Source: Spirosoma taeanense
Lineage (GTDB): Bacteria; Bacteroidota; Bacteroidia; Cytophagales; Spirosomataceae
Reading direction: 5' to 3'
Assembly: GCF_013127955.1 (NCBI RefSeq)
Contig: NZ_CP053435.1
Span: forward strand, 2,604,001 to 2,668,000
Length of the DNA: 64,000 nt
Made by a program: the position numbers and the translations under genes. Shown piece after piece: positions 51,129-60,728 of this stretch. Numbering within the stretch: position 1 is the first letter of the stretch; every line of letters starts with the position of its first letter. Below the pieces are notes generated by a model that worked only from the letters and a program-made list of their open reading frames with translations, was not told the DNA's origin and did not search any database.

Positions 51129-52594
51129 GAACGCGTATGTACCCGTTCGGGAGGCTGGTTTTCGGGCTGTTGTGTTACGGTCTGATGGCCGCGCCGGGAT
51201 TTTCCCGCCAGTCTGACTCAGCTATGCAGCCGGATTCCGCCGTTTTCCCGGCACCGGTTTTTTACGAACTGATCCGGCAGAATCACCCGCTGGTCAAGCA
51301 GGCCGATCTGTTCGGTGAGGAAGCGCGGCAGGTACTCGTACAGGCGCGGGGCGCCTTTGACCCGAAATTGACGTCATTCTACGACCGCAAGGAGTTCGGG
51401 AATCAGCTTTACTACGAACGCTGGCAAAGCAAACTGGCCGTGCCCCTCTGGCCGGGAGGCATTGACCTGAATATATCCTACGACCGCAACACGGGAACTT
51501 ACCTCAACCCCGAAGAGAAGGTGCCGGCATCGGGCTTGTCGGGGGTAGGCATAAGCGTACCGGTTGGGCAGGGACTGCTGATGGATACCCGGCGTAATGC
51601 GGTTCGTCAGGCGCGGCTGGTGCAGAATCTGGCCGAGGCCGACCGGCTCAAACTAATCAATAAAACTTTATTCGACGCGGCCAAAACGTATTGGGAGTGG
51701 TTTCTGGCTCACCAGCAGCAACGGCTGCTGACCGAAGGACATGAACTGGCCGAGCGCCGGTTCCGGGCCCTGCGCGAACGGGCCCTGCTGGGAGATGCCG
51801 CCATCATTGACACGACCGAAGCTCTGATTACAGTACAGGATCGGCTGGTTCAGCGCCAGCAGGCAGAGGTAGAAGAGCAGAATGCCCGCCTGCGGGTAAG
51901 TTCGTTTCTGTGGAATGCCGATGGACAGCCGGTTGAATTGCCTAAATCGGCCATACCGCAGGAACTCGCGCTGGTAACCCTCAGCGAAGCGACCTTACAG
52001 AGCCTGCTTGACCGGGCTGCCCAGCAGCACCCCGATCTGCTGAAGCTCGACGTCAAGACCCGCCAGCTTAGCCTGGAGGAACGGTTTCGGCGGGCTATGC
52101 TCCAGCCCCAGATTGTTCTGAACGCCAGTATGCTCAGCCGAACGCCAACGGCCGATGTCAGCTACGACTGGACGAGCTATTATTCGCTTCGGCCGCAGAA
52201 CCATAAAATCGGCGTTGATTTTGTTTTTCCGCTATTCCTGCGCAAAGAGCGGGGAAAATTGCGGGAGGTTCAGGTCAAAAACCGGCAGGTCGGGCTGGAA
52301 CGTCAGCACGCGGGTCGGCTCATTACCAACACCGTACAGTCGGCCTATAATCAACTGCAGACACTGGCGCAACAAGCCGCTATTCAGGAGCAGACCATTC
52401 GCAACCAGCAGCTTTTGTTACGGGCCGAGCAGCAGAAGTTTGAACTGGGCGAAAGCTCGCTGTTTCTGGTCAACGCCCGGGAAAGCAAGCTGATCGATCT
52501 GCGGGTGAAAGGGGAGGAGCTGAAAACTAAATACCAGAAGGCCGTGGCCGAGCTGTATTTCGTAGCCGGAACCAGCGAACAGGCTGGCAGCTAA
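51125..52594 (+). CDS. TolC-family outer-membrane protein
   Basis: A 489-residue protein with a signal peptide (the helix near FGLLCYGLMAAPGFSRQ) and TolC-type helical repeats. LFDAAKTYWEWFLAHQQQRL and FRALRERALLGDAAIIDTTE form the first repeat; NQQLLLRAEQQKFELGESSL and FLVNARESKLIDLRVKGEEL form the second. It is the outer-membrane channel of the operon at 48761-52594. The start ATG overlaps the adaptor stop by 4 nt. Confidence 0.9.
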   Translation: MRTRMYPFGRLVFGLLCYGLMAAPGFSRQSDSAMQPDSAVFPAPVFYELIRQNHPLVKQADLFGEEARQVLVQARGAFDPKLTSFYDRKEFGNQLYYERWQSKLAVPLWPGGIDLNISYDRNTGTYLNPEEKVPASGLSGVGISVPVGQGLLMDTRRNAVRQARLVQNLAEADRLKLINKTLFDAAKTYWEWFLAHQQQRLLTEGHELAERRFRALRERALLGDAAIIDTTEALITVQDRLVQRQQAEVEEQNARLRVSSFLWNADGQPVELPKSAIPQELALVTLSEATLQSLLDRAAQQHPDLLKLDVKTRQLSLEERFRRAMLQPQIVLNASMLSRTPTADVSYDWTSYYSLRPQNHKIGVDFVFPLFLRKERGKLREVQVKNRQVGLERQHAGRLITNTVQSAYNQLQTLAQQAAIQEQTIRNQQLLLRAEQQKFELGESSLFLVNARESKLIDLRVKGEELKTKYQKAVAELYFVAGTSEQAGS

Positions 52595-52606
52595 CGAAAG
52601 GCTCGC

Positions 52607-53107
52607 TCAGACCCGACTTTGGTAAATGGCATAATTTTCCTCATCGAAACAAACGAAGAGTACCTCCTCAACAGAGGAAGGGTGCTCCAGAAAGCGGTTG
52701 ACGGCGCTAACAGCTACGTCGGCCGCTTTTTCTTTTGGGTAGCCGTAGATCCCCGTACTAATGTTCGGAAAAGCAATGCTCGTCAGATTATGCTCAGCGG
52801 CCAGTTCGAGCGACCTTCGGTAACAACTGGCCAGCAAATCAGCTTCGTCCTGCGAGCCACCCCGCCAGACCGGCCCCACCGCATGAATGACGTATTTGGC
52901 AGGTAGCCGGTAACCTTTGGTGATTTTGGCATCGCCAGTCCGGCAGCCGTTCAGGGTTCGGCATTCAGCCAGGAGTTCCGGTCCGGCCGCCCGATGAATC
53001 GCGCCGTCAACACCCCCGCCCCCCAGCAGGCTGGTGTTGGCTGCGTTCACAATTGCATCGACGGCCTGTTTCGTCAAATCGCCCTGGATAACCCGGATAG
53101 TCGCCAT
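52607..53107 (-). CDS. Macro-domain protein, O-acetyl-ADP-ribose deacetylase (YmdB-like)
   Basis: A 166-residue single macro domain. [37 protein letters not shown], the [20 protein letters not shown] strand and [19 protein letters not shown] form the complete ADP-ribose binding cleft, with the catalytic Asn and Asp of the MacroD/YmdB class. It removes acetyl from O-acetyl-ADP-ribose or ADP-ribose from acidic side chains, in the cytoplasm. It is separated by 1 nt from the serine-protease gene upstream on the same strand; the functional link is unclear. Confidence 0.93.
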   Translation of the reverse strand: MATIRVIQGDLTKQAVDAIVNAANTSLLGGGGVDGAIHRAAGPELLAECRTLNGCRTGDAKITKGYRLPAKYVIHAVGPVWRGGSQDEADLLASCYRRSLELAAEHNLTSIAFPNISTGIYGYPKEKAADVAVSAVNRFLEHPSSVEEVLFVCFDEENYAIYQSRV

Positions 53108-53108
53108 C

Positions 53109-54752
53109 TTACCGCTTTATGATTTTAATGGTTCGCTTCTGGTCGCCCGCCACCAGCGTTATAAGATACATTCCCGCCGACAGTTGTAGATTGGGCAGGA
53201 CAAATACATCCAGGCCGCTGGTTACGTACTGGTTGCGCCAGACTACCCGGCCGGTCAGATCGGTCAGGGATGCATCGAGCGCGGTATTGAGCGCCAGTTC
53301 TCCCCAGCGTACTGCCAGCGGCTCGGCATCGCTGAACGGGTTTGGATATAACAGCAACTGACTATACGTTTCGGCCAGCGCCGACGCCCGGCTGAAGTTG
53401 GGAATCCCGTAGCCCAGCAGATCGTCGGGGGTGTTGTACTGACTGCCCGACCGACGCAGGGCATCCGTTATCTGTCCGGCCGTAAGTTCCGGGTGAGCCT
53501 GCCAAAAACCCGCTGCCAGGCCCGCTACGAGGGGAGTCGCGAAGGAGGTGCCATTGCCCGCGCTGATCTGTCCGCCCGGACTGCCAATTATGGTTCCCTG
53601 CCCGCGCGCGGCCAGGTCTGGTTTGACGCGTCCATCGGCCGAAGGGCCAAATGAACTGAAACTGGCCCGTTGTCCTACCTGCGTAACCGCCCCGATAGCC
53701 AGTGCCGAAACTGCATCGGACGGAGCCGACAGGTAATGCCAGGCGTCTGCCCCTTCGTTGCCGGCTGCCACCACAACCACCATGCCTACCTCCGCGGCAA
53801 TCTGCGCGGCCCGGGTCGACAGGGGCGTTCGGCCGTTCAGATCCTGGTACGTATAACTGGTACTGGCATCGTCAAATTGGGTGTAGCCCAGCGACGAACT
53901 GATAATGTCAACGCCCGCGCTGTCGGCGTATTCCACCCCGAAGAGCCAGTTGGCTTCTTCAACCCGGCTCTCGCTGAAAACATCCTCCGTACGTAGCAGA
54001 ACAAACTGCGCTTTGTAGGCCGTGCCGTAGAGCTGGTTATCGGCGGTGGCGGCAATCGCCGACAAACACGCCAGGCCGTGGGAATCGTCTTCGTAAACAC
54101 TTTTCTCCTTTCGGACAAAATCGTAGGTGGCCAGCACCCGGTTTTCGGTGAACAGGGGCCGCAGAAAGCTGACTTTATCGGCGTTCAGAAAGCCCGCGTC
54201 CAGCACCCCAATCAGCATGCCTTCACCGTGGTATCCCTGCTCATGCATCTGGTCGGCACCGAGCTGGGTAATCTGTGCTAGCGAATTTCCGTAGTTGAGC
54301 GCCTGAATGCTGCCCAGTTTATCGGCGCTGGCAACGGGCGTCAGGCGGTTGGGCAGAAGATCGGCGCTGATTCGGGCGTTGGAGAGCGACCGGCCAAATT
54401 CCAGCCCCTTCACAAAGGGTAGTTTTTCAATACTGGCAATTGTAGCGTCGGTCGATTCAACCAGTACGGCGTTGAGCCAGCGCGACGTAAACCAGACCGT
54501 AGCACCGGTTTGCCGGAGCTGCGTTACGTAGGCCGGATCAACCGGCAGATCACGTTCCAGCACCGGAATGCTTTGCTTCTGTCGACGCAGGATAGCGCGC
54601 GCTGACAGAAACTGATCGGGGCGGCCGATGCTATAGGGTGTATTGGTTTTGTCGCGCAGCAGAACCAGGTATTTGCGGGTCGTCTGGCCAAAACAGGTTA
54701 GCTGAACCAGTAGCATCGCCAGCAGCAGCCAGCGCGGTTTATTCAGTCCCAT
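53109..54752 (-). CDS. Subtilisin-like (S8) protease with T9SS sorting domain
   Basis: The 547-residue protein from ATG 54752 has a signal peptide ([15 protein letters not shown], cleaved near QTT). It has an inhibitor_I9-like N-terminal region and a subtilase catalytic domain with Asp185 (LIGVLDAGF), His225 (DDSHGLACL), oxyanion Asn332 (AAGNEG) and Ser403 ([13 protein letters not shown]). The C-terminal 75-80 residues ([39 protein letters not shown]) are a type A type IX secretion domain, so the protease is exported through the outer membrane and may be surface-attached or released. The longer frame to 54920 lies inside the lipoprotein gene upstream and is rejected. It overlaps that gene by 14 nt. 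Confidence 0.93.
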   Translation of the reverse strand: MGLNKPRWLLLAMLLVQLTCFGQTTRKYLVLLRDKTNTPYSIGRPDQFLSARAILRRQKQSIPVLERDLPVDPAYVTQLRQTGATVWFTSRWLNAVLVESTDATIASIEKLPFVKGLEFGRSLSNARISADLLPNRLTPVASADKLGSIQALNYGNSLAQITQLGADQMHEQGYHGEGMLIGVLDAGFLNADKVSFLRPLFTENRVLATYDFVRKEKSVYEDDSHGLACLSAIAATADNQLYGTAYKAQFVLLRTEDVFSESRVEEANWLFGVEYADSAGVDIISSSLGYTQFDDASTSYTYQDLNGRTPLSTRAAQIAAEVGMVVVVAAGNEGADAWHYLSAPSDAVSALAIGAVTQVGQRASFSSFGPSADGRVKPDLAARGQGTIIGSPGGQISAGNGTSFATPLVAGLAAGFWQAHPELTAGQITDALRRSGSQYNTPDDLLGYGIPNFSRASALAETYSQLLLYPNPFSDAEPLAVRWGELALNTALDASLTDLTGRVVWRNQYVTSGLDVFVLPNLQLSAGMYLITLVAGDQKRTIKIIKR

Positions 54753-55434
54753 ACGTTCGGATGCGGTAAACTTGTCGGATGCCATAGTCGATCTGATTTT
54801 TTCCTCTGCAGGCGGGCGACGAGGAGCAGTACTGCAACTGCGTCCGTTCTTTATAGATAAGCCCGACCTGCCGGGCGTAAACCTCCACCCGTTTGTCCTG
54901 CGAAACCAGCGTTGAGTCATTCTGTGCCACGACCGTCACGGTTTCGTCGAACTGTTTGTCTAATACGCGGTAGGGCTGCGGATTGTTGCGTAGTTCATAC
55001 GCATCTTCGCCATAGATGTTACGTCGATTACCGTTCCAGCGCAACTGATCGCTGAACGGAAACACCAGCTTGATAAAATCCAGCCCGTTTTCAGTGCGGA
55101 TGGCTTCGTTGTTCACCAGCCGTGCCGACCAGACGGAGTCGGCCTGCCACGACTGACCTTCGGCCAAACGACGGTAGCGCAGCAGGCGATAGGCGGTCTG
55201 GCCGGTTACGTCTCTGTACACGTCACCAACGACTTCTTTCAACTGATAGGTCAGCTGCAGGGCGGGCGCATTGAGCGCATACCGCTGTTCCTGTACGTCG
55301 TAAATAATATACTGCTGGGATTTCAGCGGGAAGAAATCCGTATCGGATACGATGGGGACTGGACTAGTGGTCTGACAACCCGCGAACAGGAGCAGACTTA
55401 GTAAAGCGAAGAAGGACGGAAAACGGATAAGCAT
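54739..55434 (-). CDS. Lipoprotein of unknown function
   Basis: A 231-residue protein with a lipoprotein signal (FALLSLLLFAGCQTT, lipidated Cys). The mature part is beta-rich (QQYIIYDVQEQRYALNAPAL; SVWSARLVNNEAIRTENGL), with a late CSSSPACRG that could form a disulphide. It does not belong to a family I recognise. Its stop overlaps the start of the T9SS protease gene by 14 nt, so the two are co-translated and may work together at the envelope. It probably sits in the outer membrane facing the periplasm. Confidence 0.7.
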   Translation of the reverse strand: MLIRFPSFFALLSLLLFAGCQTTSPVPIVSDTDFFPLKSQQYIIYDVQEQRYALNAPALQLTYQLKEVVGDVYRDVTGQTAYRLLRYRRLAEGQSWQADSVWSARLVNNEAIRTENGLDFIKLVFPFSDQLRWNGNRRNIYGEDAYELRNNPQPYRVLDKQFDETVTVVAQNDSTLVSQDKRVEVYARQVGLIYKERTQLQYCSSSPACRGKNQIDYGIRQVYRIRTYGTE

Positions 55435-55642
55435 GGAGGTACGGTGAATGGATCTCCGAATATACAGGTTTGCCCGGAAACCTAACGAGCCAAAACGAGC
55501 TTATTGATACCCTACTAAACCGGCTCATTTAGTTAGTTATTCAAACCAATCGGAAGCAGAGTCGTTACGAATTTAAGGCGGTTGTTCTGTCTACGGACAA
55601 GGGTATCGGCCTGGTGACTAACTCAACTTTCTATCGCTTCGC

Positions 55643-56800
55643 ATGAAAGCAGCCGTATTCCACAAAGTAGGCGACATCCGTTACGAAACCATGGATGACC
55701 CTAAAATCGAGCAGTCGCGCGATGTTATTCTGCGTATTACGTCCACCGCCATCTGCGGCTCCGACCTGCACATCTACGACGGGTTTCTACCCCAGTTACG
55801 GAATGAAGTGCTGGGTCACGAGTTCATGGGCATCGTCGAAGAGACCGGCTCGGAAGTGACCAACCTGAAAAAAGGTGACCGGGTGGTGGTCCCCTTCACC
55901 ATTGCCTGCGGTAAGTGTTATTTCTGTCAGCACCAGCTGCAGATGCACTGCGAAAACTCCAATCCCGAGTTTTACGGTCCGGATGGTGGGCTGCTGACCG
56001 AAAAAGGCGGGGGGCTGTTCGGGTATTCTGATCTTTATGGCGGTTATGACGGGGGGCAGGCCGAGTACGTTCGGGTACCTTTCGCCGACTACAGCCTGCG
56101 CCACGTTCCCGAAACGCTCAAGGACGAACAGGTGCTGTTTCTGACCGACATTTTTCCCACGGGCTGGAGCGCCATTGAGTGGGGCGAGTTGAGAGGGGGC
56201 GAAACGGTCGCTATTTTCGGCTCCGGTCCCGTCGGTTTAATGGCGCAGAAGTCGGCCTGGCTGCAGGGCGCCGGACGGGTCATTGCCATTGACCCCCTGA
56301 ACTACCGGCTGGAACGGGCGAAGCGGGTCAACAACGTGGAAACGCTCAATCCGAACGATGTGGATGTCATTGAAGCGCTCCGCAGCATGACCGAAGGTCG
56401 CGGTCCTGACCTTTGTGTGGACGCGGTCGGGATGGAAGCACACCGAACTGTTCTGGATAAAGCCAAAGCGGTTCTGAACCTGGAAAAAGGAACGGTCAGC
56501 GTGCTGGAGCAATGTTTCCGGGCGGTGCGCCGGGGTGGTATCGTATCGGTGGTTGGGGTGTATGGTTCGCCCACCGACAACTACCCGGTAGGTCGCATTT
56601 TCGACAAGGGCCTGACGGTTCGCTACGGTCAGTCGCAGGTACACAAAAACATCGATCACCTGCTGGATCTGGTCGTGCAGGGTAAAGTCGTGCTGGACGA
56701 TATCGTGTCGCACATCCTGCCGCTGTCCGAAATCTCACGGGGTTACGATATCTTCAAGAAGAAAGAAGACGACTGCACAAAGGTCATCCTGAAGCCTTAA
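55643..56800 (+). CDS. Zinc-dependent alcohol dehydrogenase, formaldehyde dehydrogenase-like subgroup
   Basis: A 385-residue medium-chain dehydrogenase. The catalytic zinc ligands are in ICGSDLHIYDG and VLGHEFMGIVEE. The structural zinc cysteines are in CGKCYFCQHQLQMHC. The NAD-binding GSGPVGLMAQKSAWLQGAGR is followed by VIAIDPLNYRLERA, where Asp favours NAD(H). Length and the long YGPDGGLLTEKGGGLFGYSD insert resemble glutathione-independent formaldehyde dehydrogenase-type enzymes. It oxidises an alcohol or aldehyde; the substrate is not certain. It is followed on the same strand by an SDR and another alcohol dehydrogenase. Confidence 0.92.
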   Translation: MKAAVFHKVGDIRYETMDDPKIEQSRDVILRITSTAICGSDLHIYDGFLPQLRNEVLGHEFMGIVEETGSEVTNLKKGDRVVVPFTIACGKCYFCQHQLQMHCENSNPEFYGPDGGLLTEKGGGLFGYSDLYGGYDGGQAEYVRVPFADYSLRHVPETLKDEQVLFLTDIFPTGWSAIEWGELRGGETVAIFGSGPVGLMAQKSAWLQGAGRVIAIDPLNYRLERAKRVNNVETLNPNDVDVIEALRSMTEGRGPDLCVDAVGMEAHRTVLDKAKAVLNLEKGTVSVLEQCFRAVRRGGIVSVVGVYGSPTDNYPVGRIFDKGLTVRYGQSQVHKNIDHLLDLVVQGKVVLDDIVSHILPLSEISRGYDIFKKKEDDCTKVILKP

Positions 56801-56833
56801 AGGCGTAGTAGGAACTCATAAACTAACTCAACG

Positions 56834-57883
56834 ATGGTAGAACATAAAAATGGCAAAACAGCCCTCATTACGGGCGCCAGCAGCGGCATCGGCCGCGAAC
56901 TCACCCGACTCTTTGCGAAAGACGGGTATAACCTGGTTCTGGTGGGACGCGATCAGGATAGCCTGGACCAACTGGCCAGTAACTTCCACAACCAGTACGG
57001 TACGCAGACAACCATCCTGAACAAAGATCTGGCCGACCCGAAGGCTCCCGAGGAAATTTACAGCGAAACCAGCCAGCAGGGACTTCAGATTGATGTTCTG
57101 GTGAATGACGCGGGTTTCGGCGAGTATGGCCTGTTTGCCACTGAGACCGACCTGCAAAAGGAATTAAGCATCGTGCAGGTAAATGCCGTAGCGCTGATGC
57201 ACCTGACCAAGCTGTATCTGAAGGACATGGTCAGCCGCAACGATGGCAAAATTCTGATGCTGGGCTCCGAAGTATCGGTGGCGCCTAACCCAATGATGGC
57301 TGTGTATGGTGCCACCAAAGCGTTTATCAAGTCGTTCTCGGAGGCCATTCGGAATGAGCTTAAGGGCACGAACGTAACGGTTACAGTGCTTATGCCGGGG
57401 GCCACCAATACCAACTTCTTCAAGGTGGCTGGCGCCACGGAGGCCAAAGGAGCCGATCCCAACAAAACGGCCAGCCCTGCCGACGTAGCCAAAGCGGGTT
57501 ACGAAGCCCTGATGAGTGGGCAGGATCATGTTGTGGCGGGCTGGATGAACAAAGCGCGGGTGGCCATGTCGCATATCCTGCCCGACCCAATGGTAGCGGC
57601 CAGCGTACGTAAAGACATGATGCCGAAGGAGCAGGCCGACCAGCAGCAGAAGCAGGCAACCGCGATTGCGCTGGCCGTGGGCGTTGTGGCCGTGCTGGGT
57701 GGTCTCTGGGTGCTGTCATGCAATCGTTCGCTGCTGCCGGTCAGTGCCTACGATCAGGCCCGATATCGTTACAAAGCCCATAAAGCCAGTCAATCAGCCA
57801 GTAATGCGGTAGACTCTGTAGTAGATTCCGTCAAAGGAGCTTACCACAACGCGAAATCAACAGTCGAGGAAGCTCTCGCATAA
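56834..57883 (+). CDS. Short-chain dehydrogenase with a C-terminal membrane tail
   Basis: A 349-residue protein. Residues 1-255 form a classical SDR: TGASSGIGREL cofactor loop, NDAGFGE (the NAG-type motif), catalytic Ser in LMLGSEVSVAPN, and Y-x-x-x-K in MMAVYGATKAFIKSFSEA. After the SDR core there is an extra region with a membrane helix (TAIALAVGVVAVLGGLWVLS) and an amphipathic repeat-like tail (SASNAVDSVVDSVKGAYHNA) resembling late-embryogenesis or apolipoprotein helices. The usual SDR length is about 250, so the last 100 residues are an addition that would tether the enzyme to a membrane. The substrate is unknown. Confidence 0.88.
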   Translation: MVEHKNGKTALITGASSGIGRELTRLFAKDGYNLVLVGRDQDSLDQLASNFHNQYGTQTTILNKDLADPKAPEEIYSETSQQGLQIDVLVNDAGFGEYGLFATETDLQKELSIVQVNAVALMHLTKLYLKDMVSRNDGKILMLGSEVSVAPNPMMAVYGATKAFIKSFSEAIRNELKGTNVTVTVLMPGATNTNFFKVAGATEAKGADPNKTASPADVAKAGYEALMSGQDHVVAGWMNKARVAMSHILPDPMVAASVRKDMMPKEQADQQQKQATAIALAVGVVAVLGGLWVLSCNRSLLPVSAYDQARYRYKAHKASQSASNAVDSVVDSVKGAYHNAKSTVEEALA

Positions 57884-57951
57884 ACTGTTATGAGGTCAGC
57901 CGTTCCGTTCCGGGCAGCCTGTCTGGGAGCGTAACGGTTGATTTATGAGCT

Positions 57952-59040
57952 ATGGAGACCATCAAGACTAAAGCATACGGCGCAAAAGCGACTCTGATTG
58001 ATCGGCTGAGCAGTCTGTCCCGCATGGATATTGAGCGGAAGGCACCGAAAGCCGACGAGGTTCTGATCGACATTCTGTATTGCGGAGTCTGTCATTCCGA
58101 TCTGCATCAGGTAAAGAATGATTGGGGAAACACCATCTATCCGTGTGTTCCCGGCCATGAGGTTGTTGGCAGGGTGGTTCAGGTCGGCAGTGGAGTAACG
58201 AAATTCAGTGTGGGCGATATAGTGGGTGTGGGCTGCATAGTCGACTCGTGCGGCAAGTGCCGATCGTGCGTTGAAGGCGAAGAGCAGTACTGCGAAGGAC
58301 CGGTCAGCTGGACAGCCACGTATAACGGGTACATAAAACCCAACGGGACTGGCTACAACACCTTCGGTGGCTACTCCACGACGCTGGTCGTGAAAGAATC
58401 GTTCGTGCTGCGAATTCCCGATAAACTCGACATCAAGGCGGCTGCCCCCATCCTGTGCGCCGGTATAACGACCTATTCACCCCTGCGGCACTGGAATACC
58501 AAACCTGGTGATAAGGTCGGCGTAGTGGGTATGGGCGGTCTGGGCCACATGGCTGTCAAACTGGCTAAGGCCATGGGCGCTCAGATAAGCGTGATTACGC
58601 ATACGGAAGATAAGCGGGCGGCTGCCGAGGCTATGGGCGCACACGAGGTTATTCTGTCGACCGATAAAGAGACCATGAAAGCGCATGAACTGACGTTCAA
58701 CCTGATCCTGAGCACGATTCCGGACCCGTATAATATCAACCCGTATGTCAAGATGCTCAAACGCGACGGAGCCCTGGTGGTGGTCGGTGTGCTGGGCCCG
58801 TTTAAAGGCCCGACCAACAACATGGAGGTTGCGCTGCATCGGCGATCAATCGCGGGCTCGGTCATTGGCGGTATCCGCGAAACACAGGAAGTACTGGATT
58901 TCTGCGCTGAACATTCTATCCTGCCCGACGTAGAACTGATTCCCATCCAGGATATCAACAAGGCGTTCGACCGAATGCTGGATAACGACGTTCGGTTTCG
59001 ATACGTAATTGATATGCAGTCGCTCAAAGACGAAGAATGA
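57952..59040 (+). CDS. NAD(P)-dependent alcohol dehydrogenase (YahK/cinnamyl-type)
   Basis: A 362-residue zinc dehydrogenase of the cinnamyl alcohol dehydrogenase-like group. Catalytic zinc ligands lie in YCGVCHSDLHQVKNDW and PCVPGHEVVGRVVQVG. The structural zinc site is DSCGKCRSCVEGEEQYC. The nucleotide-binding loop is VGMGGLGHMAVKLAKAMGAQ, followed by a site (VITHTEDK) lacking the acidic residue, so NADP is the likely cofactor. It reduces aldehydes broadly in its family (YahK, Adh). The start at 57952 fits family N-termini (ETIKTKAYGAKA). It lies 69 nt after the SDR gene and may be co-transcribed. Confidence 0.92.
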   Translation: METIKTKAYGAKATLIDRLSSLSRMDIERKAPKADEVLIDILYCGVCHSDLHQVKNDWGNTIYPCVPGHEVVGRVVQVGSGVTKFSVGDIVGVGCIVDSCGKCRSCVEGEEQYCEGPVSWTATYNGYIKPNGTGYNTFGGYSTTLVVKESFVLRIPDKLDIKAAAPILCAGITTYSPLRHWNTKPGDKVGVVGMGGLGHMAVKLAKAMGAQISVITHTEDKRAAAEAMGAHEVILSTDKETMKAHELTFNLILSTIPDPYNINPYVKMLKRDGALVVVGVLGPFKGPTNNMEVALHRRSIAGSVIGGIRETQEVLDFCAEHSILPDVELIPIQDINKAFDRMLDNDVRFRYVIDMQSLKDEE

Positions 59041-59084
59041 TAGCCTCATCCCAGTCTCTTTAGTCAATTCTGACAGGAAACCCC

Positions 59085-59579
59085 ATGATAAGAACTTATT
59101 TCAAAGCATTTCAGATCGGTCTGATTGCGGGTATGCGGACGCTGACGGCACCAGCGCTGCTCAGTCATAAACTGGTCCGGACGATCCCGGCCAAAGAACC
59201 TCAGAAGCCGATTCACTGGCTGGCCCAACCGCCGGTGTCCATGGCGCTGAAGGTGCTGGCCGGTGGCGAAATCATAGCCGATAAGCTGCCGAATGCCCCT
59301 AACCGTACGAAGGCACCTCTGTTAATTACGCGGATTGCATCGGGGGCTACCTGCGGAGCTTTTGTGAGCGAGGTGGAAGGGCAGTCGAGTCCGTTGGGCG
59401 CCGTGGCGGGTGGACTGGGTGCCGTTGCGGCTACGTTCCTGTTCTTTAATCTGCGACAGTTACTGAGTGACAATCTGGGATTACCCGATATGGTCGGCGC
59501 TTTGGCAGAAGACGCACTAACCATCAGCGCGGGTTGGTCGGTTGTCAACCATATTGACTCCCGAATGCAGTCAGCCTGA
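59085..59579 (+). CDS. DUF4126 membrane protein
   Basis: A 164-residue membrane protein. The opening FKAFQIGLIAGMRTLTAPAL, then GEIIADKLPNAPNRT and SGATCGAFVSEVEGQSSPLG, match the DUF4126 family. It has about four hydrophobic segments, one near GAVAGGLGAVAATFLFFNL. Its function is unknown. It is the last gene of the plus-strand group beginning with the alcohol dehydrogenase at 55643 and is followed by a strong terminator. Confidence 0.8.
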   Translation: MIRTYFKAFQIGLIAGMRTLTAPALLSHKLVRTIPAKEPQKPIHWLAQPPVSMALKVLAGGEIIADKLPNAPNRTKAPLLITRIASGATCGAFVSEVEGQSSPLGAVAGGLGAVAATFLFFNLRQLLSDNLGLPDMVGALAEDALTISAGWSVVNHIDSRMQSA

Positions 59580-59627
59580 AGCGCATGGCCTGCTGGCGGT
59601 TTGAGTGCGTAACGTATTTCGTCCAAT

Positions 59628-59664
59628 AAAAAGCGCCGATGGGGTCAACCCATCGGCGCTTTTT
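59628..59664. terminator. 16-bp perfect hairpin flanked by A5 and T5, two-way terminator
   Basis: AAAAAGCGCCGATGGG (59628-59643) and CCCATCGGCGCTTTTT (59649-59664) with a 5-nt loop. It separates the convergent DUF4126 and Ppx-like genes. Confidence 0.92.
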
Positions 59665-59681
59665 AGTAGAGTTTGACTGGT

Positions 59682-60728
59682 TTATCTCAGCGTAAGCAAA
59701 TACCCAATCGTGAAGTTGGCATCCCAGTCGAAGACGAACTGGTCGCAGCCGGTCGCGTCGGCGATGGCTTTGTAAATGTTCAGGCCCGCCTTCGATTTGG
59801 CGTTATCGAGTTTATAAGCCGAAGGCGCGTCGAGAACCGTATACCGTTCCTTGCCATTCCGAACGGCCTTGGCTAGTTCAAACGGTACGCCACCGATAAT
59901 GAAGCAGGTTTTCCGATGATCGGACGGGATCTGTTTGGCTTTCGAAGCAACTTCCGAGGCTACGGTTTCATCGCTGGTATTATTCTGGTAGTATTTCGCA
60001 CCGTACGTTTCGAGGGCTTTTGTCGAGCCGTTCTCTTTCCACGAAATCTTGGTATTGCCCGAGCCAATGTCTACGACAAACGAGTTGCTGGCATAATCGG
60101 CGGGCAGCACCGACCGTAACGCCAGCGAACCTTCCTGCTCCGGCGTTACGGTGTTGACGACGTAATTCAGCGACTTCAGCGCCTGCGTTATTTTGGCGGT
60201 TCCTTCTGCTTTGGCCGCGCCCGAACTGACGACAAAATGAATGTCGCGCCCCCCTACACCGAAATCGAGCATTTTTCCGATATAATTTTTTAGACCCGAT
60301 CGGATGTCGTCCTGGCTCGCCATGTTTTCGAGCACTAAGCTGTTGTTGAACTCGGCCTTTTCGAGTTTCCAGTTCTTCTGGTCATCAACGCGGATGATGA
60401 ACGAGTTGAAACCGCTGGCGCCTAACTCAACGACACCCTTGAGCTTACCGTTCTGAGGAGCCGGGGGCGTGTAGGTAAAGGTTTGCCGGGCACCGCTGAC
60501 GGTTGCCGAACCTGCTTCCGACTGGTTCTCCGTCGCCACATCGGATGCGACGGCCGGATCGTTCGGTCGTGGAATGTTTTCAGCCTCATTGACGGTAGGG
60601 GTAGCATCCCGTTGAGGGGCGAGTTTACGCAGGGCTTTGTTGCCACCAAAGTATTGAAACCCGAAGAAAATAGCGGCCACAATCAGGGCCGTGATAAGCA
60701 GCCTGCCGGCCACGGTTAAACGTTGCAT
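59682..60728 (-). CDS. Membrane-anchored actin-fold (Ppx/GppA-like) protein
   Basis: A 348-residue product from ATG 60728. An N-terminal membrane helix (GRLLITALIVAAIFFGFQYF) and a linker of about 60 residues are followed by a domain with the sugar-kinase/actin/Ppx phosphate loops: KGVVELGASGFNSFIIRVDD (phosphate 1-like) and NSFVVDIGSGNTKISWKENG (phosphate 2). CFIIGGVPFELAKAV is a late strand-helix. Ppx/GppA enzymes cleave polyphosphate or pppGpp. Activity here is not assured, since the catalytic Glu after the second loop is not obvious. The frame continues upstream to 60818, but those codons only translate the intergenic repeat. It is the last gene of an apparent three-gene operon. Confidence 0.7.
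   Translation of the reverse strand: MQRLTVAGRLLITALIVAAIFFGFQYFGGNKALRKLAPQRDATPTVNEAENIPRPNDPAVASDVATENQSEAGSATVSGARQTFTYTPPAPQNGKLKGVVELGASGFNSFIIRVDDQKNWKLEKAEFNNSLVLENMASQDDIRSGLKNYIGKMLDFGVGGRDIHFVVSSGAAKAEGTAKITQALKSLNYVVNTVTPEQEGSLALRSVLPADYASNSFVVDIGSGNTKISWKENGSTKALETYGAKYYQNNTSDETVASEVASKAKQIPSDHRKTCFIIGGVPFELAKAVRNGKERYTVLDAPSAYKLDNAKSKAGLNIYKAIADATGCDQFVFDWDANFTIGYLLTLR

Noticed and set aside
48761..52594. Bacteriocin or RTX toxin secretion operon
   Set aside because: There is no peptidase C39 domain, no ATPase domain, and no leader-peptide or RTX gene nearby.
54753..54920. N-terminal extension of the subtilisin gene
   Set aside because: It lies inside the lipoprotein gene and would bury the signal peptide that starts at 54752.
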